Assembly (NCBI GenBank): GCA_900769205.1
Contig: CAAGFS010000079.1
Location: 1 to 7,246, forward strand
DNA length: 7,246 bases
Source of the DNA: Clostridia bacterium
GTDB taxonomy: Bacteria; Bacillota; Clostridia; Christensenellales; CAG-917
Direction: 5' to 3'
Shown: piece after piece, positions 1 to 5,935 of the stretch
Layout of the letters: each line of letters starts with the position of its first letter
Numbering within the stretch: the stretch's first letter is position 1
Program-made: the position numbers and the translations under genes
Notes under the pieces: model-generated
What the model was told of the DNA's origin: nothing
The model's database searches: none
The model's input: the letters and a program-made list of their open reading frames with translations, nothing else

Positions 1-1
1 A

Positions 2-160
2 TACGGAATATACGCAAAAAGTTTCCATATCAACGATATGCAGAATCGCTATTACTTTGCGTTGACGAAAAGACGCGAAAAAAGCGTTTGGGAATATGCT
101 TTTCAATCGTATTCCGAGTGCTTTTGCAATCAAAAATGCGCACGCAAAGCGTACGCATAA
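2..160 (+). CDS. Possible C-terminal end of an unidentified protein (5' end outside window)
   Basis: The second plus-strand frame stays open from the left edge to a TAA at 158-160 and gives 52 residues, beginning YGIYAKSFHIND and ending CARKAYA. The composition is protein-like: it is rich in aromatics (Y, F, W), has a basic stretch (TKRREK), and has three cysteines near the end (ECFCNQKC). I do not recognise a family. Another plus-strand frame is also open here and continues to 591, but its product is basic, low in hydrophobic structure and runs antisense to the lipoprotein gene, so I take it as chance. No terminator is visible after the stop. The segment is short and has no visible start, so the call is tentative. 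Confidence 0.3.
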   Translation, partial: YGIYAKSFHINDMQNRYYFALTKRREKSVWEYAFQSYSECFCNQKCARKAYA

Positions 161-216
161 AAGTCCAATCGGCTTGTTGTCACACAATCTATAAAACGAC
201 GGATTGCAAAAGCACA

Positions 217-654
217 TCAATAACCGCGAGCGATTGCAAGGATCCTATAGTATCCGCACATCACCACTCTGTCCGAGCGATAGGTTTCCCAACCGTCGCA
301 CAATTCGGCGTTTTCAAGAACGTATGCTCTGCAACGCTCCTCCACCCAACTTGCAGACGAATCGTCGCCTGCAAAGATGACGTACAGCTCCCGCGTGACG
401 TCCGTTTCCACTCCGTCAACGGTTTCGACGTAAGTCATAGTGGCGTACACCAAATCTTCAAGTTTGTGATCGCCCTGACCGTCTTTCGTCATCGGAGTGT
501 TGCGCTCGTAGCGAATGCTCGCGCCCGCGTCTTTGAGCTTGTTCTCGATGTTGCCCTGTCGCATTCCGATTTTCAAACAAGCGGTCATTGACGTCAGAAG
601 CACGCACAATACTACGATGCTTGTGATTGCCAAAAACAGTTTCCTTTTCTTCAT
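217..654 (-). CDS. Hypothetical putative lipoprotein, 145 aa
   Basis: No family is recognised. The N-terminus is a typical export signal: MKKRKLF, then a hydrophobic core at residues 6-22, then SMTAC with Cys26 as the candidate lipidation site. The lipobox is imperfect because Met is at -3, so a plain signal anchor is an alternative. The remaining 119 residues are soluble and fairly acidic. They include a segment suggesting beta strands (LVYATMTYVETVDG, ELYVIFAGDD) and end in a Cys/Tyr-rich tail (CGYYRILAIARGY). A small globular domain held outside the membrane is a reasonable inference. The ATG at 652-654 is the only start placed before the signal peptide. There is no good Shine-Dalgarno sequence, only AGGT touching the ATG, and the promoter at 661-689 would start the mRNA at or next to the ATG. 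The gene diverges from the small gene at 751-885. No terminator is evident after it. Confidence 0.7.
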   Translation of the reverse strand: MKKRKLFLAITSIVVLCVLLTSMTACLKIGMRQGNIENKLKDAGASIRYERNTPMTKDGQGDHKLEDLVYATMTYVETVDGVETDVTRELYVIFAGDDSSASWVEERCRAYVLENAELCDGWETYRSDRVVMCGYYRILAIARGY

Positions 655-660
655 ACCTAT

Positions 661-689
661 ATATTAGTGACAATCGGCGGATTTGTCAA
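661..689 (-). promoter_or_regulatory. Sigma-A-type promoter for the 145-aa lipoprotein gene
   Basis: On the minus strand there is a perfect -35 TTGACA (684-689), a 17-bp spacer, and a -10 TAATAT (661-666). Only six bases (655-660) separate the -10 box from the ATG at 652-654. Transcription would therefore begin at about the A of the start codon, predicting a leaderless or nearly leaderless mRNA. Confidence 0.7.
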
Positions 690-750
690 TCCAAAAATTG
701 CCATACATATACCTTGCGCTCTTACGAATAATAAAAACAGGAGGTTGAAA

Positions 751-885
751 ATGAAACGTTCGCTACTTGTCGGCACAATGCTCGGAATAGTCACTGCCAC
801 TGCATTGTATTGCGGTATGTCAAACAATTCCATGAGAAAAGCAAAACGTGCCTTTGTAAACAAAATCGAAGATATAATTATGTGA
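751..885 (+). CDS. Small single-pass membrane protein, 44 aa, unknown function
   Basis: The ATG at 751 follows a strong Shine-Dalgarno AGGAGG (739-744) with a six-base gap, which is good evidence of translation. The frame also runs upstream to an ATG at 667, but that has no ribosome binding site. The product is MKRSLLVG, a hydrophobic glycine/alanine-containing helix (about residues 5-22, LLVGTMLGIVTATALYCG), then a basic tail (SMRKAKRAFVNK) ending KIEDIIM. This layout, a short N-terminal membrane helix with a charged cytoplasmic tail, resembles the start of YtxH-type small proteins of Firmicutes, but the match is too short to assign. It diverges from the lipoprotein gene. I see no convincing sigma-A promoter in the 96 bp between them for this direction, and no U-tract terminator after the TGA. 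Confidence 0.6.
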   Translation: MKRSLLVGTMLGIVTATALYCGMSNNSMRKAKRAFVNKIEDIIM

Positions 886-1017
886 CGAAACTGCGGGGGA
901 CGTCAGGCACACTTTAAGGCAACCGATTGCAATCGCACGCTTGTCGAAGAAAACGTGCGCATACGTCCGCCCGTAAGAAGAAAAGTCAGGATTATCTTCA
1001 AGTTCATTTATCCTTCT

Positions 1018-1072
1018 TTATAACACAAATCGTGTATTACGACTTCGTTGTAATACACGATTTGTGTTATAA
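1018..1072. repeat. Perfect long palindrome (23-bp arms)
   Basis: Bases 1018-1040 are the exact reverse complement of 1050-1072. The arm starts TTATAACACAAATC and ends GTGTATTAC. The stem can extend inward by a G-T, an A-T and a C-G pair (1041-1043 with 1047-1049), leaving a three-base TTC loop. Each arm also contains its own small dyad (ACAC...GTGT). The position between two convergent genes suggests a bidirectional terminator, but neither side has an adjacent T-tract. Both outer ends also read TGTTATAA, resembling an extended -10 element, so an operator or promoter role is possible. Confidence 0.85.
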
Positions 1073-1149
1073 TTGGCTTATTTTTCAATATGAATGTGCA
1101 GTAATTGCGCTTTTTTAAGTCAATCGGTGCACATATCGTGTTTTAGCAC

Positions 1150-1186
1150 AAAAATATAAAAGCGGTACTCACGCACCGCTTTTATA
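1150..1186 (-). terminator. Intrinsic terminator of the iscS-iscU unit
   Basis: A 12-bp perfect stem (1155-1166 with 1175-1186, arms TATAAAAGCGGT / ACCGCTTTTATA) has an 8-base loop. In the minus-strand direction it is followed immediately by TTTTT (1154-1150). It lies 20 bases past the iscU stop codon. Confidence 0.85.
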
Positions 1187-1205
1187 CAAATAGGTTCCGT
1201 TTTGT

Positions 1206-1589
1206 TTATTTGTTCGGGTTTGCAACTTCCCCTTTGAGATAGGAATCGATTGCAAGCCTTATGGCGTCTTCCGCCAAAACGGAGCAATGGATTTTTTGCG
1301 GGGGAAGACCTTCAAGTTCTTCAATCACCTGTTTGTTTGTGAGTTTGAGCGCTTCGTCGATGGTTTTGCCGATTATCATACCGGTTGCCGTGGAACTTGA
1401 CGCAACAGCCGCGGCGCAACCGAAAGTCTTGAACTTTGCGTCCTTGATGACGTTGTCTTCGATGCGCATCGTGATTTGCATTATATCTCCGCACACTTCG
1501 TTTCCGACGGTGCCGATTGCGTTGTAGTTTTCAACCTCGCCCATGTGCTGGGGATTTTTGAACACTTCCATAACTTTTTCGTTGTACAT
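1206..1589 (-). CDS. iscU: Fe-S cluster assembly scaffold, IscU/NifU N-terminal type, 127 aa
   Basis: This is the scaffold on which [2Fe-2S] clusters are built in the cytoplasm before transfer to apo-proteins, with sulfur supplied by the desulfurase encoded just upstream. The three family cysteines are present: Cys33 in GNEVCGD (with Asp35), Cys58 in FGCAAA, and Cys102 in KIHCSVLAE (preceded by His101). The length matches stand-alone IscU proteins. There is no extra NifU ferredoxin-like or C-terminal Nfu domain, and the SufU-type insertion is absent. The ATG at 1587-1589 has a good AAGGAG site with a six-base gap. The gene lies 46 bases after iscS and before a strong terminator, so the two are almost certainly cotranscribed. 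No iscA, hscA/hscB or ferredoxin gene follows. Confidence 0.93.
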   Translation of the reverse strand: MYNEKVMEVFKNPQHMGEVENYNAIGTVGNEVCGDIMQITMRIEDNVIKDAKFKTFGCAAAVASSSTATGMIIGKTIDEALKLTNKQVIEELEGLPPQKIHCSVLAEDAIRLAIDSYLKGEVANPNK

Positions 1590-1635
1590 AATATACTCCT
1601 TGGGCTATTGCCCGTGTTTTTTCATCAAAAACCGC

Positions 1636-2802
1636 TTATTTTTTGTACAGCGGCGACATATCTCTCAATCTCTTGACGATTTTGACAAGCTCGTCCACCG
1701 TGTAGTCAACTTCTTCCATGGTGTTGTGTTTTCCGAACGTAAATCTGATCGAGCCGTGCGCCGTACCGACGGGCACTCCGATTGCAAGCAACGTTCTCGA
1801 CGGTTCGAGAGAGCCGGACGAGCAAGCAGAGCCCGACGTCGCGCTTATTCCCGCAAGATCGAGAGAGAACAAGATGGATTCGCCTTCGATATATCTGAAG
1901 CTGAAATTGGCGTTGTTGGGAAGGCGTTTCGACGTGTCCTTTGCGCCGTTGTAATATATATCGTCGATTTCGTTCAACACACGCTCAACAAAATGATCTC
2001 TCAACGAAGCGACGTAAGCGTCGTCCTTCTCAAGCGTTGAAAGCGCTTCTTCGAGTGCGGTTGCCATACCCACCACTCCGGGAGTGTTGGTGGTTCCGCC
2101 ACGATGCGCTCTTTCCTGCTCGCCGCCCGTGAGAAGTTTCTCGATGCGTATGCCGTTGCGCACGTACAGCACGCCCATGCCCTTTGGTCCGTAGAACTTG
2201 TGAGCGGACATCGAAAGGAGATCTACGCCCAGATCTTTGACGTCGTATCTCACCGCTCCCGTTGCCTGCACCGCGTCCGTGTGGAACAAAACGCCGTGTT
2301 TGTGCGCAATCTCGCACAATTGCTTGACGGGCTCGATTGTGCCTATCTCGTTGTTTGCATACATTATGCTCACAAGCACCGTGTCCGGTCTAATTGCATT
2401 TTCAAGGTCGGCGGGAGAAACGAAACCTTCGTTGTCGACGGGAAGATACGTCACTTCCCAACCGTACTTTTCAAGTTGTTTGCAAGTTGTGTAAACCGCG
2501 GGATGCTCGATTTGCGAGGTTATGATATGTTTGCCCTTTGAAACGTTTTGAAGCGCAATGCCTTTTATTGCCCAGTTGTCCGATTCCGTTCCGCAAGCGG
2601 TGAAATAGATTTCGCCGGGTTTTGCGCCGATGCATTTCGCAATGAGTTGTCTTGCGTCGTTGACGGCTTTTGCTCCGTCCCTTCCGTATGCATGTTGGGA
2701 GTTGGCGTTGCCGAAAACGTCGCTGAAATAGGGCTTCATTGCGTCGAATGCTTTTTGTGACAGCGGCGTCGTTGCCGCATGATCGAGATAAATACTATTC
2801 AT
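1636..2802 (-). CDS. iscS: Cysteine desulfurase, IscS/NifS family, 388 aa
   Basis: This PLP enzyme converts L-cysteine to L-alanine and loads the sulfur on a cysteine as persulfide for Fe-S assembly and possibly tRNA thiolation. Visible landmarks are the N-terminal YLDHAATTP (residues 5-13), His100 in the IEHPAV motif, Asp176 and Gln179 of HTDAVQ, the PLP lysine Lys202 in SAHKFYGPKG, RGGTTNTPG near 234-242, and the sulfur-carrying Cys327 in SGSACSSGSLEPSR. Length is normal for the family. The start at 2800-2802 is chosen because the family begins right at this point and AAAGG lies upstream. The frame extends a further 35 codons to about 2907, but that stretch has no ribosome binding site, abuts the operator and is unlike the family. 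It heads a two-gene unit with iscU and has its own promoter and palindromic operator, leaving a leader of roughly 130 bases. Confidence 0.94.
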   Translation of the reverse strand: MNSIYLDHAATTPLSQKAFDAMKPYFSDVFGNANSQHAYGRDGAKAVNDARQLIAKCIGAKPGEIYFTACGTESDNWAIKGIALQNVSKGKHIITSQIEHPAVYTTCKQLEKYGWEVTYLPVDNEGFVSPADLENAIRPDTVLVSIMYANNEIGTIEPVKQLCEIAHKHGVLFHTDAVQATGAVRYDVKDLGVDLLSMSAHKFYGPKGMGVLYVRNGIRIEKLLTGGEQERAHRGGTTNTPGVVGMATALEEALSTLEKDDAYVASLRDHFVERVLNEIDDIYYNGAKDTSKRLPNNANFSFRYIEGESILFSLDLAGISATSGSACSSGSLEPSRTLLAIGVPVGTAHGSIRFTFGKHNTMEEVDYTVDELVKIVKRLRDMSPLYKK

Positions 2803-2905
2803 ATATTTGCCTTTGCGCCGTAGCGCGACGTCATACGTTTTTGTCCGTCTTTTGCAAAATACGAAAACCTTGCGCGCGCTCGGATGTCCATCGTCGGATT
2901 TCATC

Positions 2906-2927
2906 AATATGAATTATAATTCATATT
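2906..2927. promoter_or_regulatory. 22-bp perfect palindromic operator of the isc unit
   Basis: The half-site AATATGAATTA is followed directly by its exact reverse complement. It begins about five bases after the predicted transcription start, where a bound repressor would block RNA polymerase. The half-site resembles those of Rrf2-family regulators (compare the NsrR-type AAnATGnATT pattern). Since Rrf2 proteins such as IscR commonly control isc genes, an Rrf2 repressor is the likeliest ligand. This is inference, and no such gene lies in the window. Confidence 0.6.
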
Positions 2928-2938
2928 TTTGATAGATG

Positions 2939-2967
2939 ATAATAACACCATACGGGCGCGTTGTCAA
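2939..2967 (-). promoter_or_regulatory. Sigma-A promoter of iscS-iscU
   Basis: The minus strand carries a -35 TTGACA (2962-2967), a 17-bp spacer and a -10 TATTAT (2939-2944), giving an expected start near 2932. It sits in the short gap after yebC. I see no terminator between yebC and this promoter, so some read-through from the upstream operon is possible. Confidence 0.75.
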
Positions 2968-2998
2968 CACGTTGGTTGCAATTTGCAAAAATTAAGGA

Positions 2999-3745
2999 TC
3001 AATCCTCGTCATCGACAGCGTCGAGTTCGGCGTTGTGATAGACGTTTTGCACGTCGTCGAGCTCTTCGAGCTTGTCGATCATCTTGACGATGGTTGCCTG
3101 TTGATCCGCGCTCGGCGAAACGTAATTGTCGGGAATCATCGAAACTTCCGCCGAAAGAATCTTCACGCCGTTGTCTTCGAGGCTCTTGCGCACGTTCTGC
3201 AATGACGCGGAATCCGTGTAAAGCTCAAACACTTCATCGTCTTCGGAGCTGATGTCTTCAAAGCCGTCGAGTTCGAGCGCATACATCATAAGGTCGTCTT
3301 CTTCGATGTCTGCTTTTGCGATCGTGATGACTCCGCGACGTTTGAACATAAAGGATACGCAACCCGTCGTGCCCATCGAACCGCCGAACTTGTCGAAAAG
3401 GTGACGGACGTCGCCTGCCGTGCGGTTCTTGTTGTCGGTGAGCGCTTCGACGATGATTGCCGTTCCGCCAACGCCGTAGCCTTCGTAGGTCATATCTTCG
3501 TAGTTGATCGAGCCGAGTTCTCCGCTGGCTTTCTTTATGGAGCGCATGATGTTGTCGTTGGGCATATTGTTGTCTTTTGCCTTTGCGATAACTTGTGCGA
3601 GTTTGCTGTTGCTATTGGGATCGGGACCGCCTTCTTTGACCGCAACCGCAAGTTCACGACCTATCTTTGTGAAGATATTGGCACGCGCCGCGTCGGTCTT
3701 GCCTTTCTTTTGTTGAATATTATGCCACTTGCTGTGTCCGCTCAT
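2999..3745 (-). CDS. yebC: YebC/PmpR/TACO1-family protein, 248 aa
   Basis: The start MSGHSKWHNIQ.KKGK.DAARANIFTKIGRE is the family hallmark, followed by the NSKLAQVIAKAKDNNMPNDNI segment and the later DVRHLFDKFGGSMG and VSFMFKRRG motifs. Length is typical. The family was long listed as transcriptional regulators (PmpR), but mitochondrial TACO1 acts in translation, and recent work on bacterial members points to help for ribosomes at difficult sequences such as polyproline. The location right after ribosomal-protein and rRNA-modification genes fits a translation role. The ATG at 3743-3745 is chosen because of the hallmark and an AGGAG site that overlaps the TAG stop of the methyltransferase gene (gap of 11 bases), implying translational coupling. 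A longer in-frame reading upstream lies inside the neighbouring gene and is rejected. The C-terminus is very acidic (AELDAVDDED). Confidence 0.94.
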   Translation of the reverse strand: MSGHSKWHNIQQKKGKTDAARANIFTKIGRELAVAVKEGGPDPNSNSKLAQVIAKAKDNNMPNDNIMRSIKKASGELGSINYEDMTYEGYGVGGTAIIVEALTDNKNRTAGDVRHLFDKFGGSMGTTGCVSFMFKRRGVITIAKADIEEDDLMMYALELDGFEDISSEDDEVFELYTDSASLQNVRKSLEDNGVKILSAEVSMIPDNYVSPSADQQATIVKMIDKLEELDDVQNVYHNAELDAVDDED

Positions 3746-3756
3746 ACTTGTTTCTC

Positions 3757-4542
3757 CTATACTGATTGATACATCGCAACGGCCGTTGCGACCGCCACGT
3801 TCAAAGACTCTACGCCGTTTCTCATAGGCAAGGAATAGACCTTTTTTGCATTTTGCAAAAGACAATCTCTCACACCGTGCGCTTCGTTGCCCGAAACGAG
3901 CAATACGGGCGCAGACGGTTTGCTTTCAAGGATATTTTCGCCGTCCATATCAAGCACCGCGCTGAAAGTGTTGCGACAAAGCTCGACTGCTTGCTGTTGG
4001 TTTATCTGATACGCTCTCACCTTAAAAAGCGTGCCGAGCGTTGCTCTGACCACCTTTGGAGAGAAAATATCAGCAGTGTCGAGAAGATATATATCGCAAA
4101 AGTCGCAAGCGGCTGCCGTGCGGAAAATCGTGCCGAGATTGCCGGGATCGCTCACGCCGTCAAGCAAGAGCGCGTTGCCCTTTGGCATCGCAAACTCGTT
4201 TGAAGGTATTTTGCAAACCGCGCATATCCCGTACGGCGAAACCGTGTCCGCAACGTACTCCATAATCTCGTCGCTCACGCAATACACGTGCGCGCGCGCA
4301 GAAAAAAAAGCGTCGCTTGCGCTTGATTGCCCGTCGAAAGAAGACGAAAAGAAACTTTGCGCTTCTTCAAGCCTTCTTTGCGTTGCAAAGACGTATTCGA
4401 CCTGCACGTCTTTTGGCATATCTTTCAAAAGATTTGCTCCTTCAACCAAAAACAGTCCCGTTTGCAAACGGAACTTTTTTTGTGCCAGCGAGCGTGCCTG
4501 CTTGACGTATTGATTTTGGGTGGAAGTGATGATTTGCGTCAT
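3757..4542 (-). CDS. SpoU/TrmH-family RNA 2'-O-ribose methyltransferase, 261 aa
   Basis: This is a SAM-dependent SPOUT-class enzyme that probably methylates a ribose in 23S rRNA; the exact target cannot be read from sequence. The N-terminal part (residues 1 to about 110, ITSTQNQYVKQARSL, then LFLVEGANLL) matches the substrate-binding domain of RlmB/TsnR-like members. The catalytic domain shows motif 1 LLLDGVSDPGNLGTIFRTA (125-143, with Arg141), motif 2 VLLVSGNEAHGV (213-224, Glu220) and motif 3 YSLPMRNGVESLNVAVATA (236-254, Asn248), which together form the knotted SAM site. Length is normal. The ATG at 4540-4542 has AAGGCGG upstream. A SpoU gene after rplT is a recurring arrangement in Firmicutes. 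There is a hairpin but no clear terminator in the 95-base gap from rplT, so cotranscription is likely. Confidence 0.92.
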   Translation of the reverse strand: MTQIITSTQNQYVKQARSLAQKKFRLQTGLFLVEGANLLKDMPKDVQVEYVFATQRRLEEAQSFFSSSFDGQSSASDAFFSARAHVYCVSDEIMEYVADTVSPYGICAVCKIPSNEFAMPKGNALLLDGVSDPGNLGTIFRTAAACDFCDIYLLDTADIFSPKVVRATLGTLFKVRAYQINQQQAVELCRNTFSAVLDMDGENILESKPSAPVLLVSGNEAHGVRDCLLQNAKKVYSLPMRNGVESLNVAVATAVAMYQSV

Positions 4543-4606
4543 TCTAACCGCCTTAAATCACATTTTTCAAATCGAATACGTTCTATGAGAAAAATGCTCG
4601 TAAATT

Positions 4607-4631
4607 GTCCGTTGCGCAAAGCGCAACGGAC
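4607..4631 (-). repeat. Hairpin between rplT and the methyltransferase gene
   Basis: An 11-bp perfect stem (GTCCGTTGCGC with its complement) has a three-base loop and lies six bases after the rplT stop. In the direction of transcription it is followed by AATTTACGAGCATTTTT, so the T-run is about 11 bases away and the terminator is poor. It may be a leaky terminator or an RNA processing or stability hairpin that lowers expression of the downstream genes relative to the ribosomal proteins. Confidence 0.6.
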
Positions 4632-4637
4632 TGTTGG

Positions 4638-4991
4638 TTATGCAAGAGCTTTCTTTGCCTGCTCGCACAATGCCGTGAAGGCTTGCGGGTCGCTGATTGC
4701 GATCTCGCTGAGCACCTTTCTGTTGAGATCGATGCCTGCAACTTTGAGACCGTGCATAAGAGTGGAATAGCTCATGCCGTTGATGCGTGCGGCTGCGTTG
4801 ATACGCGCAATCCAGAGTTGTCTGAAGTCGCGTTTCTTTTGCTTTCTGCCGACGTACGCATAGACGCCGCTCTTGAGAAGTTGTTGCTTTGCAACACGAT
4901 AAAGGGTGTGCTTTCCGCCGTAATAACCCTTTGCTTGTTTCATTATTTTTCTACGCTTTTTGACTGCGTTGACTGCTCTTTTAATTCTCAT
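4638..4991 (-). CDS. rplT: 50S ribosomal protein L20 (bL20), 117 aa
   Basis: L20 binds 23S rRNA early in large-subunit assembly and, in the species studied, also represses its own operon by binding the leader mRNA. The sequence shows the basic N-terminal extension MRIKRAVNAVKKRRKIMKQ, AKGYYGGK, and the core RDFRQLWIARINAAARINGMSYS, then GLKVAGIDLNRKVLSEIA; length is exactly typical. The ATG at 4989-4991 has AAGGAG nine bases upstream. That site overlaps the stop of rpmI, 13 bases away, indicating coupled translation. Confidence 0.97.
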   Translation of the reverse strand: MRIKRAVNAVKKRRKIMKQAKGYYGGKHTLYRVAKQQLLKSGVYAYVGRKQKKRDFRQLWIARINAAARINGMSYSTLMHGLKVAGIDLNRKVLSEIAISDPQAFTALCEQAKKALA

Positions 4992-5004
4992 CGTTCAATT
5001 CTCC

Positions 5005-5202
5005 TTATTTGTACGGCAACAACTTTTTGAGTTCTCCGCATCTTGTTTCGTCCACGTATTCGATAGAACGAAGATCTCTCTTTCTCTTGGTTGTCTTCTT
5101 GGTAAGAAGGTGGCTGTGTGCAGAATGGCCTCTCTTGTAAAGACCGTTTGCTGTGACGTGGAAACGCTTCTTTGCTCCGCTATGTGTTTTTTGTTTTGGC
5201 AT
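5005..5202 (-). CDS. rpmI: 50S ribosomal protein L35 (bL35), 65 aa
   Basis: This small, very basic large-subunit protein begins MPKQKTHSGAKKRF and contains KRGHSAHSHLLTKKTTKRKRDLR, both diagnostic for L35. Length is normal. The start at 5200-5202 is fixed by the family N-terminus and by AGGAGG seven bases upstream; an in-frame ATG 16 codons earlier lacks a site. It lies between infC (52-base gap) and rplT (13-base gap) in the conserved infC-rpmI-rplT order. Confidence 0.97.
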   Translation of the reverse strand: MPKQKTHSGAKKRFHVTANGLYKRGHSAHSHLLTKKTTKRKRDLRSIEYVDETRCGELKKLLPYK

Positions 5203-5254
5203 AGGTCTGCCTCCTAATATATTTTGCTTTGCTTGCGATGCAAGCCACAATGTT

Positions 5255-5770
5255 TTACTTCTTTTGCGACGGCGCGAGAATGGTGTAAATCATACGGCCT
5301 TCCTGGACGGGTTTCTTTTCGACAACCACGTCGCTTCCGACCATGGAGATGTAGTCTTCCACAATCTTGACCGCGATCTCCGGATGAGCCTGCTGACGAC
5401 CTTTGAGCCTTATCGACGCTTTGACTTTGTTGCCTTCGGCAAGGAACTTCGCCGTCTGTTGCGCAAGTCTCGTCGTGTCGCCGATGTCGATGGTGGCGGA
5501 AAGTCTGATTTCCTTGATTTCCATCACTTTCTGGTTCTTCTTCGCTTCTTTTTCGCGCTTTTGCTGTTCGTAGCGGTATTTGCCGTAGTCCATCAATTTG
5601 CACGTCGGAGGTTGAACCGTGGGCGGTGAAACTTTGCAGATGTCAAGCCCCTTTTCTTCTGCAATCTGGCGCGCTTCTCTTATGGAGATAACGCCGAATT
5701 GCTGACCGTCGTCACCTATCAGGCGAACTTCTCTGTCTCTGATTTGTTCGTTGATTTGCAGTTCTTTCAA
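5255..5770 (-). CDS. infC: Translation initiation factor IF3, 171 aa, TTG start
   Basis: IF3 binds the 30S subunit, blocks premature joining of 50S and checks the start codon and initiator tRNA. The N-domain starts INEQIRDREVRLIG (residues 6-19). The IF3 signature KLMDYGKYRYEQQK is at 58-71, and the lysine-rich linker EKEAKKNQKV leads into the C-domain (KEIRLSATIDIGD onward, ending LAPSQKK). The start chosen is TTG at 5768-5770: it gives a family-typical length and N-terminus and has AGGAGT upstream at 5777-5782. A frame extension to 5812 starts inside the T-tract of the leader terminator and is not credible. A non-AUG start is notable because E. coli infC uses the rare AUU to let IF3 control its own synthesis; whether TTG does so here is inference. 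It is the first gene of the operon after the leader. Confidence 0.96.
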   Translation of the reverse strand: MKELQINEQIRDREVRLIGDDGQQFGVISIREARQIAEEKGLDICKVSPPTVQPPTCKLMDYGKYRYEQQKREKEAKKNQKVMEIKEIRLSATIDIGDTTRLAQQTAKFLAEGNKVKASIRLKGRQQAHPEIAVKIVEDYISMVGSDVVVEKKPVQEGRMIYTILAPSQKK

Positions 5771-5776
5771 ATGCTT

Positions 5777-5782
5777 ACTCCT
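5777..5782 (-). promoter_or_regulatory. Ribosome binding site deciding the TTG start of infC
   Basis: The minus strand reads AGGAGT, six bases before the TTG. No comparable site precedes any alternative start in this frame. Confidence 0.8.
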
Positions 5783-5810
5783 GTTTCCCGCAAGGGTTTT
5801 GTTTTTATAC

Positions 5811-5847
5811 AAAAAATAAGTGTCGAAGCCAAGACGCCTTCAACACT
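5811..5847 (-). terminator. Intrinsic terminator within the infC leader (attenuator)
   Basis: On the minus strand, AGTGTTGAAG (5847-5838) pairs with CTTCGACACT (5828-5819). This is a 10-bp stem with one G-T pair and a 9-base loop, followed by TATTTTTTG (5818-5810). It lies downstream of the operon promoter and before the infC ribosome binding site, so it would set how much transcript reaches the genes. Confidence 0.82.
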
Positions 5848-5929
5848 CACTCACCTTATCATAGACAAGAAAACTTGATGTGATGACCATATCGCTGACG
5901 CTGATGGTGAAAGGCTGTCCTCTGCTTGC
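5811..5929 (-). promoter_or_regulatory. infC-rpmI-rplT operon leader, likely L20-type attenuator
   Basis: From the predicted start near 5929 to infC there is about 160 bases of untranslated RNA. Before the terminator hairpin (5819-5847) lie a local hairpin (ACCAT pairing with ATGGT) and a longer-range pairing: TTCACC and ATCA in 5902-5911 pair with TGAT and GGTGAG in 5850-5861, with a two-base bulge. This stem ends right before the terminator, as expected for switch RNAs. In Bacillus subtilis and relatives the same operon has an L20-binding leader that causes early termination; I assign that role by position and architecture, not by a covariance match. Confidence 0.6.
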
Positions 5930-5935
5930 TCAACT

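Larger units (their letters stand above)
886..1205. other. Intergenic region between convergent genes
   Basis: This 320-base gap separates the 44-aa gene (plus) from iscU (minus). It contains a 12-bp palindrome CGATTGCAATCG (924-935), a weak 6-bp hairpin (934-939 with 954-959) without a U-tract, the long palindrome at 1018-1072, and the iscU terminator at 1150-1186. An open plus-strand frame across 927-1118 reads through the palindrome, has no ribosome binding site and has no protein-like pattern, so no gene is called here. Confidence 0.6.

Noticed and set aside
88..591. Long open plus-strand frame across the lipoprotein gene
   Set aside because: It runs antisense to a gene with a clear promoter and signal peptide, has no ribosome binding site, and its product lacks protein-like structure.
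927..1118. Open plus-strand frame of 63 codons in the intergenic region
   Set aside because: There is no ribosome binding site, the start is basic and low in complexity, and it reads through both arms of the palindrome at 1018-1072.
200..1790. Recurring GATTGCAA words that looked like an interspersed repeat
   Set aside because: Several copies lie in coding sequence as common codons (for example in iscU and iscS), spacing is irregular and flanks differ. Only the 12-bp palindrome at 924-935 stands out, and it is too short to interpret.
2803..2907. 35-codon N-terminal extension of IscS
   Set aside because: The IscS family starts at the conserved YLDHAATTP region. The extension has no ribosome binding site and begins inside the palindromic operator.
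4560..4631. Hairpin after rplT as a true operon terminator
   Set aside because: The stem is strong but the nearest T-run is about 11 bases beyond it, so at most it is leaky; listed as a hairpin instead.
5771..5812. 14-codon N-terminal extension of IF3
   Set aside because: Its start codon would lie in the T-tract of the leader terminator, and the TTG at 5768-5770 has a proper AGGAG site and family-typical length.
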